Assembly: GCF_020532625.1 (NCBI RefSeq)
Contig: NZ_JAJAUY010000025.1
Span: forward strand, 1 to 57,171
Source: Streptomyces antimicrobicus
GTDB lineage: Bacteria > Actinomycetota > Actinomycetes > Streptomycetales > Streptomycetaceae
Direction of reading: 5' to 3'
Length of the DNA stretch: 57,171 nucleotides
Part shown: piece after piece, positions 26,797-35,718 of the stretch
How positions within the stretch are numbered: position 1 is the stretch's first letter
How the letters are laid out: every line of letters starts with the position of its first letter
The notes under the pieces: generated by a model
What the model saw: the letters and a program-made list of their open reading frames with translations, nothing else
Databases searched by the model: none
What the model was told of the DNA's origin: nothing
Made by a program: the position numbers and the translations under genes

Positions 26797-27621
26797 ATGA
26801 GTGACGAGCGGCCGGAGAAGCCGTTGCCGGAGCAGCAGTTGCCGCAGGACCCGCTGCGGAAGGGGCCGGGGCCGGAGGGTCCGGCGGCGGCCGCGGGAGC
26901 GGCATCGCCGGGTCCGGTGCCGCTGCCGGAGCTGAGGGCTTCGGACGCCGACCGCGACCGCGTAGCGGAGCGCCTGCGGGACGCCCTCGCCGAGGGCCGG
27001 CTCGACATGGCGGAGTTCGAGGAGCGGCTGGAGGCGACGTACGCCTCCCGTACGTACGCCGAGCTGGAGCCGCTGACCCGCGACCTGCCGGCGGTGGCCG
27101 GCCCCGGCCTGCCCGCCGCCGCGCACCCGCTCGCCGCGACCCCGGCGCCCGGCCCGGGCACCTCGTGGCCGGCCCGTATCGGCGGCGCCGGGACCTCGTC
27201 CGCGGGCGTGGCGGTCATGTCCGGCTTCCAGCGCAAGGGGCACTGGACGGTGCCGGCGCGGTTCCAGGCGGTGGCGTTCTGGGGCGGCGGCGAGATCGAC
27301 CTGCGCGAGGCGCGGTTCGAGCAGCGCGAGGTCGAGATCAACTGCGTCGCGATCATGGGCGGCATCGAGATCGTCGTACCGCCGGGCGTGGAGGTCGACG
27401 TACGCGGCTTCGGCTTCATGGGCGCCTTCGACCAGCGCGACCACCCGCTGCCACCGGAGCCGGGGGCCCCGCGCGTGGTGGTGACCGGCTTCGCCTTCTG
27501 GGGCGGGGTGGAGGTCAAGGTCAAGGCCCGGAAGACGCTGGGCGGGGGCGGGGGCGGGGGCGGTGGCGGCGGTGGCGGCGTCGGCGGTCTCGGTGGTGAC
27601 GGGCTGCGCAAGGAGCTGTGA
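26797..27621 (+). CDS. DUF1707 / LiaF-like domain protein
   Basis: A 274-residue cytoplasmic protein. Residues 45-95 form the DUF1707 (SHOCT-like) domain: LRASDADRDRVAERL, DMAEFEERLEATYASRTYAEL. Residues ~150-235 resemble the LiaF C-terminal beta-domain (VAVMSGFQRKGHWTVPARF, EINCVAIMGGIEIVVPPG), linked elsewhere to cell-envelope stress sensing. A run of 13 glycines lies near the C-terminus. TAGGGT at 26784-26789 ends 7 nt before the ATG, giving a leaderless start. The promoter overlaps the end of the ABC operon. Confidence 0.85.
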   Translation: MSDERPEKPLPEQQLPQDPLRKGPGPEGPAAAAGAASPGPVPLPELRASDADRDRVAERLRDALAEGRLDMAEFEERLEATYASRTYAELEPLTRDLPAVAGPGLPAAAHPLAATPAPGPGTSWPARIGGAGTSSAGVAVMSGFQRKGHWTVPARFQAVAFWGGGEIDLREARFEQREVEINCVAIMGGIEIVVPPGVEVDVRGFGFMGAFDQRDHPLPPEPGAPRVVVTGFAFWGGVEVKVKARKTLGGGGGGGGGGGGGVGGLGGDGLRKEL

Positions 27622-27628
27622 GGAGCGT

Positions 27629-27694
27629 GAGGAACCGCCGGGACCGGTGAGGAACCGCAAGGAGGAACCGCCGGCACCGGTGAGGAACCGCAAG
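27629..27694. repeat. 33-bp tandem repeat, two copies
   Basis: Two 33-bp copies (27629-27661, 27662-27694) beginning GAGGAACCGCCGG differ at one base. The rest of the 27622-27947 gap holds degenerate repeats of GCGTCGCG and GCAGGACGAACGAC at 27770-27870. No gene is visible there. Confidence 0.8.
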
Positions 27695-27947
27695 GAGGAC
27701 GGTCCGACACGAGCCGACGCCCGGACGGGGGAACTCCCGGCGCTCCCCGGGAGTCGGATGCTATGCAGGCGAACGACGCGCGTCGCGCGCGCAGGACGCA
27801 CGACGGGTGCTGCGCACGCGGGACGGACGAGGCGCGTCGCGTCCGCAGGACGAACGACATGCATGGCGTGAGCAGGACGAGCGGCTGAGCAAGCTGCCGA
27901 GGAGGGCTCCCGGGCAGGCTGCCGGGCCCTGGAAAGGCAGGACGGGA

Positions 27948-29219
27948 GTGCCTGACACATTCGTGTTCAGCGCGGCCGACGAGGAGCGCCGCCGCGGCGT
28001 GCGCCGCATGAAGGCCACGGCCACCGGCCTGCTGGTGCTGGTCGCGCTGGTGTACGTCGTGGCCACCTGGGCCGGGCACGGCTCCGACGGCGGCTGGGCC
28101 GGCTACGTGGCCGCCGCGGCCGAGGCCGGCATGGTCGGCGCGCTCGCCGACTGGTTCGCCGTCACGGCGCTCTTCCGGCGCCCCCTGGGTCTGCCCATCC
28201 CGCACACGGCGATCATCCCGACGAAGAAGGACCAGCTCGGGGTGTCGCTGGGCGAGTTCGTCGGGGAGAACTTCCTCTCCGCGGACGTCGTCCGCGCCCG
28301 GCTCCACGCGCTGGGCATCGGCGGCCGGCTGGGCGCCTGGCTGGCCGAGCCGGCGCACGCCGAGCGCGTCACGGCCGAGCTCGCCACGGCGCTGCGCGGG
28401 GCGCTGACGGTGCTGCGCGACTCCGACGTCCAGGCGGTCGTCGGCGAGGCGATCACACGTCGGGCGAACGCCGTGGAGATCGCGCCGGGCATCGGCAAGA
28501 CCCTGGAACGGGTCGTCGCGGACGGCGGCCACCACCGGGCCGTGGACCTCGTCTGCGCCAAGGTCCACGACTGGCTCGTCACGCACGCCGACTCCATCTC
28601 GGAGGCCGTCCAGGGCGGCGCGCCCGGCTGGACTCCGCGCTTCGTGGACCGCAGGGTGGGCGAGCGCGTGTACAAGGAACTGCTGCGTTTCGTGACGGAG
28701 ATGCGGGACATGCCGCAGCACCCGGCCCGCGGCGCGGTGGACCGCTTCCTGAGCGACTTCGCGGCGGACCTGCAGTCGGACACGGACACGCGGCAGCGGG
28801 TGGAGCGGCTGAAGTCGGACATACTGGCGCGCGACGAGATCCAGGACGTGATCGCGTCGACCTGGTCCGCGATCCGTACGATGATCATTTCCGCGGCGGA
28901 GGACGAGCAGAGCGAACTCCGCCGCCGCGTCCGCGTCTCCCTGACCTCCCTGGGCACCCGCCTGGCCACGGACGACCGCCTCCAGGCGAAGGTGGAGGGC
29001 TGGATCGAGGGAGCGGCGGCCTACGTCGTCACGACGTACCGCGCCGAGGTCACGTCCTTGATCACGGAGACGGTCGCCGGCTGGGACGCCGAACACACCT
29101 CCCGCAAGATCGAGGCCCACATCGGCCGCGACCTGCAGTTCATCCGCATCAACGGCACGGTGGTGGGAGCCCTGGCAGGCCTGTTGATCTACACGGTCTC
29201 GCGGGGCCTCGGGGGGTAG
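27948..29219 (+). CDS. DUF445 family membrane protein
   Basis: A 423-residue protein. The N-terminal region has RRRGVRRMKATATGLLVLVALVYVVATW as first membrane segment, then the DUF445 hallmark EAGMVGALADWFAVTALFRRP and IPHTAIIPTKKDQLG. A long helical region follows and a final membrane segment (GALAGLLIYTVSRGL) ends the protein. The GTG at 27948 is preceded by AGGACGGG. The family's role is uncertain (YheB-like). It is the last core-type gene before the repeat-rich accessory stretch. Confidence 0.88.
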   Translation: MPDTFVFSAADEERRRGVRRMKATATGLLVLVALVYVVATWAGHGSDGGWAGYVAAAAEAGMVGALADWFAVTALFRRPLGLPIPHTAIIPTKKDQLGVSLGEFVGENFLSADVVRARLHALGIGGRLGAWLAEPAHAERVTAELATALRGALTVLRDSDVQAVVGEAITRRANAVEIAPGIGKTLERVVADGGHHRAVDLVCAKVHDWLVTHADSISEAVQGGAPGWTPRFVDRRVGERVYKELLRFVTEMRDMPQHPARGAVDRFLSDFAADLQSDTDTRQRVERLKSDILARDEIQDVIASTWSAIRTMIISAAEDEQSELRRRVRVSLTSLGTRLATDDRLQAKVEGWIEGAAAYVVTTYRAEVTSLITETVAGWDAEHTSRKIEAHIGRDLQFIRINGTVVGALAGLLIYTVSRGLGG

Positions 29220-29368
29220 GCCGCGGGCCCGGGCGGGGCGGGCGAGGACAGGCGGCGCGGCGGTCAGCGGGGCCTCCGCCCCCGCCGTGGACGGACCCCG
29301 GCAACCCCGGCCCGGAGGCGGCACGCCGCCGACAACGGAGGACCACGGGACCGGGCGGGCCGGGCCGG

Positions 29369-29458
29369 GTCAGGTCAGGCTGGGTCGGGCTGGGTCGGGT
29401 CAGGTCGGGCTGGGTCGGGCTGGGTCGGGTCAGGTCGGGCTGGGTCGGGCTGGGTCGG
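29369..29458. repeat. 30-bp tandem repeat, three copies
   Basis: Three 30-bp units, each beginning GTCAGGTC followed by two or three GGGCTGGGTC blocks, lie at 29369-29398, 29399-29428 and 29429-29458. The core GGTCAGGTCGGGC is shared with the repeat at 10589-10673. Confidence 0.88.
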
Positions 29459-29859
29459 CGCGCGCGGTGGCGGAAACCGTAGGCGGAGAAGGCACACCGA
29501 CGCGGCTGGTCAGGGCGTGGTCGAGCCGGTCCCGGCCCGAGGCCCCCCGCACCGACCAGCCGACGGCCCGAAGCCCCGGAACGCGGACCGGGGCCGCCCC
29601 GGTCCGGGGCGGCTCGGCCGCCCGGCCACCGGGCAGGGCCCGACCGCGCAGGAGCCCACCGTGAGGAACCTGGCCGCGCAAGAGGCCACCCCGACGGAGG
29701 GGGCCACGCACGCATAGAGGCGGTGCCGAGCAACGGGCCGCTGGCCGCTGGCCGCTCGGGAGCTGCCTACGAAATGGGCCCGGTCGCCCGCACCGGAGCC
29801 GCCACGCAGCCCAGACCTGGCACAGCCAGACGCCCCGCCCCACGCAGACGCGGCCCTCG

Positions 29860-30170
29860 GAGACGCCGGGCCCGGGAGGGGCCGGCCTACGCAGACCCGC
29901 CTACGCAGAGCCGGGCCGACGCAGAGCCCGTCATACCGAGACGCGGAAACGCCTGGCACTCGCGTAGAGGCCAGGTAGCGGCCAGGCACCCGCAGAGGGG
30001 CGGGCACACGGAGACACCTCACCCACGCGCAGTGGCCGGCATACGGAGAGGCCTGGCACGCGCAGATGCCGGGCGCGCGGAGATGCCGGGCGCGCGGAGA
30101 TGCCGGGCACCCGCACACACGCCTGGCACGCGGAGATGCCCGGCGCCCGCACACACCTGGCACACCGGCG
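29860..30170. repeat. Degenerate 17-20 bp tandem repeats in a gene-free stretch
   Basis: The 29220-30201 stretch shows no convincing gene. Its right half consists of diverged units related to AGATGCCGGGCGCGCGG; two perfect 17-bp copies lie at 30064-30080 and 30081-30097, and a third partial copy follows. Variants with CACCCGCACACACGCCTGG alternate on the right. All six frames give Arg/Pro/Ala-rich sequence without gene-like codon bias, so I read it as non-coding. Confidence 0.7.
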
Positions 30171-30201
30171 GGCGGGACCACCCCGGCCCCGCCGGGAAGA
30201 G

Positions 30202-30501
30202 TCAGCCCCGGTCGGCCACGGCCCAGGTGGTGGCCGCCACCACGGAGGCCGCCGTGAACACTGCCGGCCAGGCCCCGATCTTCTTGGCCAGGGGGTGCGC
30301 ACCCGCGAAGCCGGCCACGTACAGCGCACTCAGCGCCGCCGTCGCAGGCACTCCCGCCCGCCGGTGCCACTCACGGCCCGCCGCCGCGCCCGCCGCAGCC
30401 AGCACCACCCCGCCCAGCGGCCGCTTCCGCGTCCACCGCGCGACCGCGTAGCCGCCGACCAGCCCCGCCGCGGCGACAGCCGCCGTAGGTACCTGCTTCA
30501 T
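30202..30501 (-). CDS. Small membrane protein, conserved hypothetical
   Basis: A 99-residue protein starting MKQVPTAAVAAAGLVGGY, with GGGAGG upstream of the ATG at 30501. Three or four short hydrophobic segments are separated by basic loops (RWTRKRPLGG, REWHRRAG). The C-terminal AVFTAASVVAATTWAVADRG is a final segment. It looks like a conserved Streptomyces membrane protein of unknown function. An upstream in-frame ATG at 30561 exists but lacks a ribosome site. Confidence 0.78.
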   Translation of the reverse strand: MKQVPTAAVAAAGLVGGYAVARWTRKRPLGGVVLAAAGAAAGREWHRRAGVPATAALSALYVAGFAGAHPLAKKIGAWPAVFTAASVVAATTWAVADRG

Positions 30502-31146
30502 CCTCGTCCAACCTCCCGGTGCCAGATCATCCGTACGTTCCATGCCTTCACGCCGCCGCACCTCCGTGCGCCGACGCCCTCACGCTCGCAGCTCTCAGCC
30601 CGACCGCGCGTGCGATCGAGGCTAACGCGACGTCCACCACCACCTGCCCGACCGGGCAGGCCCGAGTCGCCCAGCGCCCCACACGGCCAGCAGGCCCCGC
30701 AGCGCCCGACGCCCGTACGGCCAGGGAACCCCGATCCGTCCCGGCACGCGGCAACCACCGCTTCCACAACAGCCAAAGAACTCAAGAACACCTCGAGCAA
30801 GCCCAAGCCGAACAGCAATTCCAGCGGCGGCCAGGTACTCACGGCAGCCAGGAGCCCACGGCAGCCAGGAGCCCGCGGCAGCCAGGAACCCACGGCGGCC
30901 ACAAACCCCCGGGGCAGCTGTGAACGACCGACAGCCCGAAGGCCTCGTGCCAGCCGTACACGCCGAGCCGCCCGCGAACCGCAGCAGCCACGAATCCGTG
31001 ACGGCCTAACCCCTCGCACACCTCAGGCAAGCCCGCCCCGACTGCGAGAAAGCCAAGGCGGACGAGAAAACCCACCGCGCCCACGCAGCCGCGCTCGCAC
31101 GGCGTAGCCGCGCGCCCGCACCGGCCGGAAAGGTCCCGCTGCCCAG

Positions 31147-31437
31147 GAACCCGCCGGGCAGCTACGGACCCCTGAAGGCCGAGGGCCTAGCGGTCGGCAC
31201 GGGAGTCCCGAGCCGACCGCGAGGCCAGTAGCCTCCAGCAAGCCCACGCCGCCGCGGAGCCCATGCCGGCCGCGGATCGCGCAGCGGACACGGGCCCGCG
31301 CCGACAGGGATGGCTCCGCCGCCCGTAGAACCTGCCGGGCAGCCAGGGACCCGGGACGGCCGAGGGCCTAGAGGTCGGCACGGGAGTCCCGAGCCGACCG
31401 CGAGGCCAGTAGCCGCCAGCAAGCCCACGCCGGCCGC
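31147..31437. repeat. Direct repeat of about 105 bp, 181 bp apart, containing a hairpin
   Basis: The segments 31147-31250 and 31328-31431 are about 92% identical, with a 42-bp identical core. Each copy contains an imperfect palindrome (31192-31218 and 31373-31399): GGTCGGC, A, CGGG, loop AGT, CCCG, A, GCCGACC. The rest of 30502-31707 holds degenerate GC-rich repeats (for example CAGCCAGGAGCCCACGG units at 30840-30900) and no convincing gene. Confidence 0.75.
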
Positions 31438-31707
31438 GCAGCCCGTTCACCGCCGCGGGTCCGGCGGCGGCCGAGGCCCCGTATGGCCTGGCAAGCCCGA
31501 GCCCTCCGGGAATCCGTCCGGCCGTCGGGGTCCCGCGGCGGCCAGGCCCCGCCCCGAACGACCAGGGCACCCGGGCCGGGCCGAGCTGCCTGCGACGCCA
31601 CCGTCCGCCAAGAACCGCCGACGGCCGCGACGCCCTGCCAGCCCTGCACCCGGCGGCAGCGGAAGCCGCCGCGCCGCCACCGAGGAACCCCAGCCGCCGG
31701 CCGAGCC

Positions 31708-31950
31708 CTACGACAGCCCCGAAGCCCGAGGCGGCCGACCGGCCCGTGCCGCCCGAGGCGACTGCGCGGCGCGGGGCCGGGGCCTGGCCCCGACTCCCAC
31801 GACCGCCGCAGCCCCGAGCACCAGCACCGCCCCGCCAACGGCCCCGTCCGGCACCGACTCCCGTATCCCGTCCGGCAGCGCCGCCACCGCTCCGAGCACC
31901 ACCAGAAACGCGACCGCGCAAGCGCCCACGGCGCGCAGCAACCTCTCCAC
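31708..31950 (-). CDS. Possible small membrane protein, 80 aa
   Basis: The GTG at 31950 opens an 80-codon frame beginning with ERLLRAVGACAVAFLVVL. It has two clear hydrophobic segments (residues 5-26 and 38-56) and a basic Pro/Arg tail. Third codon positions are strongly G/C, as expected for a Streptomyces gene. There is no strong ribosome site, and I recognise no family. It could be a real gene or a remnant in the repeat-rich region. Confidence 0.4.
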   Translation of the reverse strand: MERLLRAVGACAVAFLVVLGAVAALPDGIRESVPDGAVGGAVLVLGAAAVVGVGARPRPRAAQSPRAARAGRPPRASGLS

Positions 31951-32096
31951 GCGCTACCAACGCCCGTCCACCCCCACCCGACACGGGGCATTTGTCGCAC
32001 ACTCGCCGGATCCGCGAACTCGCTCCCCCAGGAACCCAGAACCCGTAGATTCGCTCTTCAATAGCAAACGGAGGAAAGCACCCAGGAGCGAACAAA

Positions 32097-32897
32097 ATGA
32101 TCACCTATGGGCCCGAGGTCCTCGACCACGCCGACGACCTTGTCGCCGCCTACGCCGACGTCTTCTCCGCCCCGCCGTGGAACGAAGACGCAGAAACCAT
32201 TCGTCAGTTCGCGACCCGGCTCCGGTCCGACGCCACCCGCCCCGGCTTCCGCGCCGTCATCACCACTTCCCCCACCGGCCGCACGGCCGCCACGGGCCCC
32301 ACGGTCACCCCCGCCCCCACGGTCACCCCCGCCACCGCGCTCACCACCACCGCGGTGACCACCACTACCACCACGGGCAGCACCGGCCCCGGGCGTGCCA
32401 CCACCACGGGCCTGACCCGCTCCCCGGCCACCACGGGCCCGACCCGCACCCCCGCTCCCATGGACGTGACCCGCACCACCGCCACCCCCGGCACCAGGGG
32501 CGAGCCGCCCACCCACCCCACCGGCATCGACGGCTTCGCCACCGCTTGGCTGACCCCCGACCCGTTCCCCGAGGACCGCGCCTATCCGCACGTGGCCGTC
32601 CAACTCGGCCCGGCCCGTGTCCGGCAACTCCTCGTCGGCGCCCTGGAGGTGGACGAACTCGCCGTACGCGCCCACGCCCGCGGCCTCGGCACCGGCCGCG
32701 CCCTGCTGGCCGAACTCACCGCCGACGCGCCCGACGGTCGCGCCTGGCTGCTGACCGCCCGGAAGGCCACCGACACCGTGGCCACGTACCGCCGCCTCGG
32801 GTGGCACGAGGTCACCCCTCTCCCCGGCACCGCCAACGGCGTCCTGGTCTTTCTCGCCCCCGGTCACCCCGACCGTCCCGATCTGTTTGGTCACTGA
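32097..32897 (+). CDS. GNAT N-acetyltransferase with internal Thr/Pro-rich insert
   Basis: A 266-residue protein. The first 55 residues (VLDHADDLVAAYADVF, RLRSDATRPGFRAVI) and residues 143-266 together form a GNAT fold. The acetyl-CoA loop is RAHARGLGTGRALL near residues 191-204. Residues ~57-142 are a low-complexity Thr/Pro/Ala/Gly insert with short repeats (TVTPAPTVTPAT, TTTAVTTTTTTG) that splits the domain between early strands. AGGAG precedes the ATG and TAGATT near 32046 is a likely -10. Substrate unknown. Without the insert, length would be the usual ~180. Confidence 0.82.
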   Translation: MITYGPEVLDHADDLVAAYADVFSAPPWNEDAETIRQFATRLRSDATRPGFRAVITTSPTGRTAATGPTVTPAPTVTPATALTTTAVTTTTTTGSTGPGRATTTGLTRSPATTGPTRTPAPMDVTRTTATPGTRGEPPTHPTGIDGFATAWLTPDPFPEDRAYPHVAVQLGPARVRQLLVGALEVDELAVRAHARGLGTGRALLAELTADAPDGRAWLLTARKATDTVATYRRLGWHEVTPLPGTANGVLVFLAPGHPDRPDLFGH

Positions 32898-32934
32898 GAG
32901 TTACAACCCCTGGTCGCCGGGGCATCACCACCCC

Positions 32935-34752
32935 ATGACAACGCCACACCTGACCACACTCGACCGGACACTCTCCCTCTTCCACCCCAGCCCTTCGACC
33001 CCCACAACCACCACACGGACCACCACCCCTGCCACAACGGCGCCCACCACAACGGCGCCCACCGCGACGGTGCCTGCCACAACGGCGCCCACCGCGACGG
33101 TGCCTGCCAGGACGGTGCCTGCCAGGACGGCGCCTGCCGCAACGGCGCCCACCGCGACGGTGCCTGCCATGACGGTGCCTGCCAGGACGGTGCCTGCCAC
33201 AACGGCGCCCACCGCGACGGTGCCTGCCAGGACGGTGCCTGCCAGGACGGCGCCTGCCGCAACGGCGCCTGCCACAGCGGTGCCCGCCACAGCGGCGCCT
33301 GCCACGACGGTGCCTGCCAGGACGGTGCCCGCCGCAACGGCGCCCGCCACGACGGCGCCCACCGCAACGGCACCCGCCACCCCCGCCGCCACGCCCCTCG
33401 CCACTCCACCCCCCACCACGAAGCCCCCGACACCCCCCACCCAGACGCCCCGGACCACGACCCCCGCCCGCCCGAACCACACCCACCCCACCGCCCACCC
33501 GCCGCCGCCAGGCATGCCGCCACCACCCCTCCGGCAACGGCCCCGCGTAGCCGACTTACACCCGAACAAGGCGTCCCCCCGCCACCCGCGAAGCCTCGGC
33601 CACCCCGGCCACCTCAGCCCACCGCACCAGCCCCGGCGGCCCGTCCAACCCCCCACCGCGCCGTCCCCGGAGGCTGGTCGGCACCCCACCGCGGCCGCTC
33701 ACCGGCAGCTGAACCTGGCCACGTACCGGCAGCTCCGCCAAGCCGGCGTCGCCTCCGGCACCATCAGCAACCGCTGCCGCCCCGGCGGCCCGTGGCAGCG
33801 GCTGCTGCCCCGGGTCCACCTCCTGCAGACGGGCCCTCCGGACCACCGCCAGCGCGCGCTCGCCGCCGTCCTCTACGCCGCGGACCCAGCCGGCGGCGAC
33901 CCGCTGTCCGGCACCACGGCGGCCCTCACCGGCGGAGCCGCCCTCGCGCTGCTCGGCGTGCGCGGTGCGCCCGTGGCGCCGTACGACGTCCTGATCCGCG
34001 CCCCGCGCCGGCTCCGGCCCGTCGCCGACGTCCTGCCGCGCCCGACGACCCGCTGGCCGGGCACCATGTCCGTCACCGGCATCCCGTGCGCCCGCCCGCT
34101 CCGCGCCGCCGTCGACTTCGCCGCCCGCGCCGCGGACCCTGCCCTCGTCCGCTCAGTTCTGGCCAACACCGTCCAGTCCGGCTGGTGCCACCCCGCGGAC
34201 CTGCACGCCGAACTGCGCACCGCCCGGCTCCTGCCCCGCCCGGCCGTCCGTACCGCCGCGGCCGAACTCGTCGCGGGCGTCCGCTCCATCGCCGAGGCCC
34301 ACGCCCGCGAGGCCCTGGCCGCCGCCCAACTCCCGACCCCCCTGTGGAACGCCCGCCTCTACACCCCTGACGGCGCCTTCCTCGCCACCCCGGACGCGTA
34401 CTGGCCGGACGAAGGCGTTGCCCTGGAAATCGACTCGGCCGAGTACCACTTCACGCGCGATTCCTGGCACGCGACCCTACGCCGCCGCCTCCGCCTCGAA
34501 GCCCACGGCATCCTGGTCGTATCGGCCACCCCCTCGATGATCCGCGACACCCCGCAGCACATCACCCAAGCCCTCGAAGCCCTCCTCACCCTGACCACCC
34601 ACCGCCCCACACCCCCCACAGCCTTGGCCCGCGGCCACCAGCAATTGCCGCTGCCTTTGCCTCTGCCCTCAGAGCACTCCGGGGAGCTTGGCATGATGCG
34701 GGCATGGCGAAGACCTCGAGCACCCTCGCATTCGGCACTCCCGACGGAGTGA
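32935..34752 (+). CDS. AbiEi/DUF559-like protein with long repetitive N-terminus
   Basis: A 605-residue frame from ATG 32935. Residues ~25-150 are pentapeptide repeats of consensus A-x-T-V/A-P, and a Pro/His-rich linker runs to ~255. The folded part then begins (LNLATYRQLRQAGVASGTISN), resembling the winged-helix head of AbiEi-type proteins. Near the C-terminus PDAYWPDEGVALEIDSAEYHF and RRRLRLEAHGILVV fit the DUF559/Vsr-like PD-(D/E)xK nuclease core. The true start is uncertain: no ribosome site is visible, and a TTG at 32887 or internal ATGs are possible. Its last 49 bp overlap the SRA-HNH gene in another frame. Confidence 0.65.
   Translation: MTTPHLTTLDRTLSLFHPSPSTPTTTTRTTTPATTAPTTTAPTATVPATTAPTATVPARTVPARTAPAATAPTATVPAMTVPARTVPATTAPTATVPARTVPARTAPAATAPATAVPATAAPATTVPARTVPAATAPATTAPTATAPATPAATPLATPPPTTKPPTPPTQTPRTTTPARPNHTHPTAHPPPPGMPPPPLRQRPRVADLHPNKASPRHPRSLGHPGHLSPPHQPRRPVQPPTAPSPEAGRHPTAAAHRQLNLATYRQLRQAGVASGTISNRCRPGGPWQRLLPRVHLLQTGPPDHRQRALAAVLYAADPAGGDPLSGTTAALTGGAALALLGVRGAPVAPYDVLIRAPRRLRPVADVLPRPTTRWPGTMSVTGIPCARPLRAAVDFAARAADPALVRSVLANTVQSGWCHPADLHAELRTARLLPRPAVRTAAAELVAGVRSIAEAHAREALAAAQLPTPLWNARLYTPDGAFLATPDAYWPDEGVALEIDSAEYHFTRDSWHATLRRRLRLEAHGILVVSATPSMIRDTPQHITQALEALLTLTTHRPTPPTALARGHQQLPLPLPLPSEHSGELGMMRAWRRPRAPSHSALPTE
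33031..33375. repeat. 15-bp minisatellite, 23 tandem units, inside a coding frame
   Basis: Twenty-three units of 15 bp, consensus GCCANNACGGYGCCT, run without interruption from 33031 to 33375. A 75-bp block at 33076-33150 recurs at 33196-33270 with one difference, a 120-bp higher-order period. The unit length keeps the reading frame of the AbiEi/DUF559-like gene. Confidence 0.93.
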
Positions 34753-35630
34753 CCGAAGGGGACTGGTTCCCCAATCACGCCGCACTGCACGCTGCTGGGC
34801 TGCACCGCTTCAGCGGACGCGGCATTTCCGGAGTGGAGCGCACTGGCGCCGATTCGATCGTGCTCTCGGGTGGGTACGTCGACGACCGGGACGAGGGCGA
34901 TCTGATCATCTACACCGGCGAGGGCGGTCGTGACCGCGATACCGGGCACATGATCGATGACCAGTCGCTGGCTGAACCAGGCAATGCTGCACTGGTCACG
35001 TCCCAGGCCAAGGGCTACGAAGTCCGCGTGATCGAGGGCCTGAAGATCTCGGGCGGCAAGCGACGCCGGGCGCAGGGTGGGTACCGCTATCGGGGCCTCT
35101 ACCGGGTGGCTGACCATTGGCTGACCGTGGGCCAAGAAGGTTTCACGATCTGCCAGTTCAAGCTGGTCAAGCTTCACCACGGCGATAAGCCCAAGCCGCA
35201 ACCAGTCGACCCGCTCTCCGGAGTGGAGACTGACCTCGAAGAACAGGCGCGCCGGTACATCACTCAGAGCCGGCTCGCCCGTGACACCAAGATCGTGCGC
35301 AAGGTGAAGGAGATGTACGACCACACCTGCCAGATCTGCAGCCTGCGACTGGTCGTGTCGATCACGGGTGAGGCCTACAGCGAAGCGGCCCACATACAGG
35401 CCGTCGGGCAGCCGCACCTGGGGGAGGACCGGATCGAGAACGTCCTGTGCCTCTGCCCGAACTGCCATGTGCTCTTCGACCGGGGAGCCATCCAGCTCAC
35501 CGATGACCTGCGGGTCATCGACGGGCTCACGGGTCGGGTCGGCGCTCCGATCCGGCGCGCCGAGGGCCATGACATCGGGATGAAGTACGCCCGGCGGCAC
35601 CGGGAGCGGTGGGCCAACCGCCTGCCCTAA
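34704..35630 (+). CDS. SRA-YDG domain HNH endonuclease (type IV restriction, McrA-like)
   Basis: A 308-residue protein joining an SRA (SET and RING associated) domain, which reads modified cytosine, to an HNH nuclease. Residues ~10-150 carry GDWFPNHAALHAAGLHR, GISGVERTGADSIVLSGGY, DDRDEGDLIIYTGEGG and DQSLAEPGNAALVTS, all SRA features. The nuclease has C209-x2-C212, SEAAHI, and C251-x2-C254-H. This is the layout of ScoMcrA-type enzymes that cut methylated DNA. CATGAT ends 6 nt before the ATG. Codon third positions are less G/C than neighbours, suggesting recent transfer. No cognate methylase is needed or seen. Confidence 0.88.
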   Translation: MAKTSSTLAFGTPDGVTEGDWFPNHAALHAAGLHRFSGRGISGVERTGADSIVLSGGYVDDRDEGDLIIYTGEGGRDRDTGHMIDDQSLAEPGNAALVTSQAKGYEVRVIEGLKISGGKRRRAQGGYRYRGLYRVADHWLTVGQEGFTICQFKLVKLHHGDKPKPQPVDPLSGVETDLEEQARRYITQSRLARDTKIVRKVKEMYDHTCQICSLRLVVSITGEAYSEAAHIQAVGQPHLGEDRIENVLCLCPNCHVLFDRGAIQLTDDLRVIDGLTGRVGAPIRRAEGHDIGMKYARRHRERWANRLP

Positions 35631-35718
35631 TCGCTCGGGCAGGCGGCACAGCCGGGTAGCGGCACCTGTCGTACCCGCCGGTGATGGGTGGTTGCTCGGG
35701 GCCGCTGAATGGTGCTGG

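Noticed and set aside
30064..30114. Short regularly repeated units, considered as a CRISPR array
   Set aside because: Units are contiguous 17-mers without spacers, diverge quickly, and no cas gene is in the window.
31187..32104. 305-codon minus-strand frame in the repeat-rich region
   Set aside because: Its sequence is Arg/Gly-rich and reads straight through the duplicated 105-bp repeat; no start signal or family resemblance.
33031..33375. 23 tandem 15-bp units, considered as CRISPR or TALE-like repeat coding
   Set aside because: There are no spacers, and the encoded pentapeptides lack any known repeat-protein fold signature; a low-complexity expansion is simpler.
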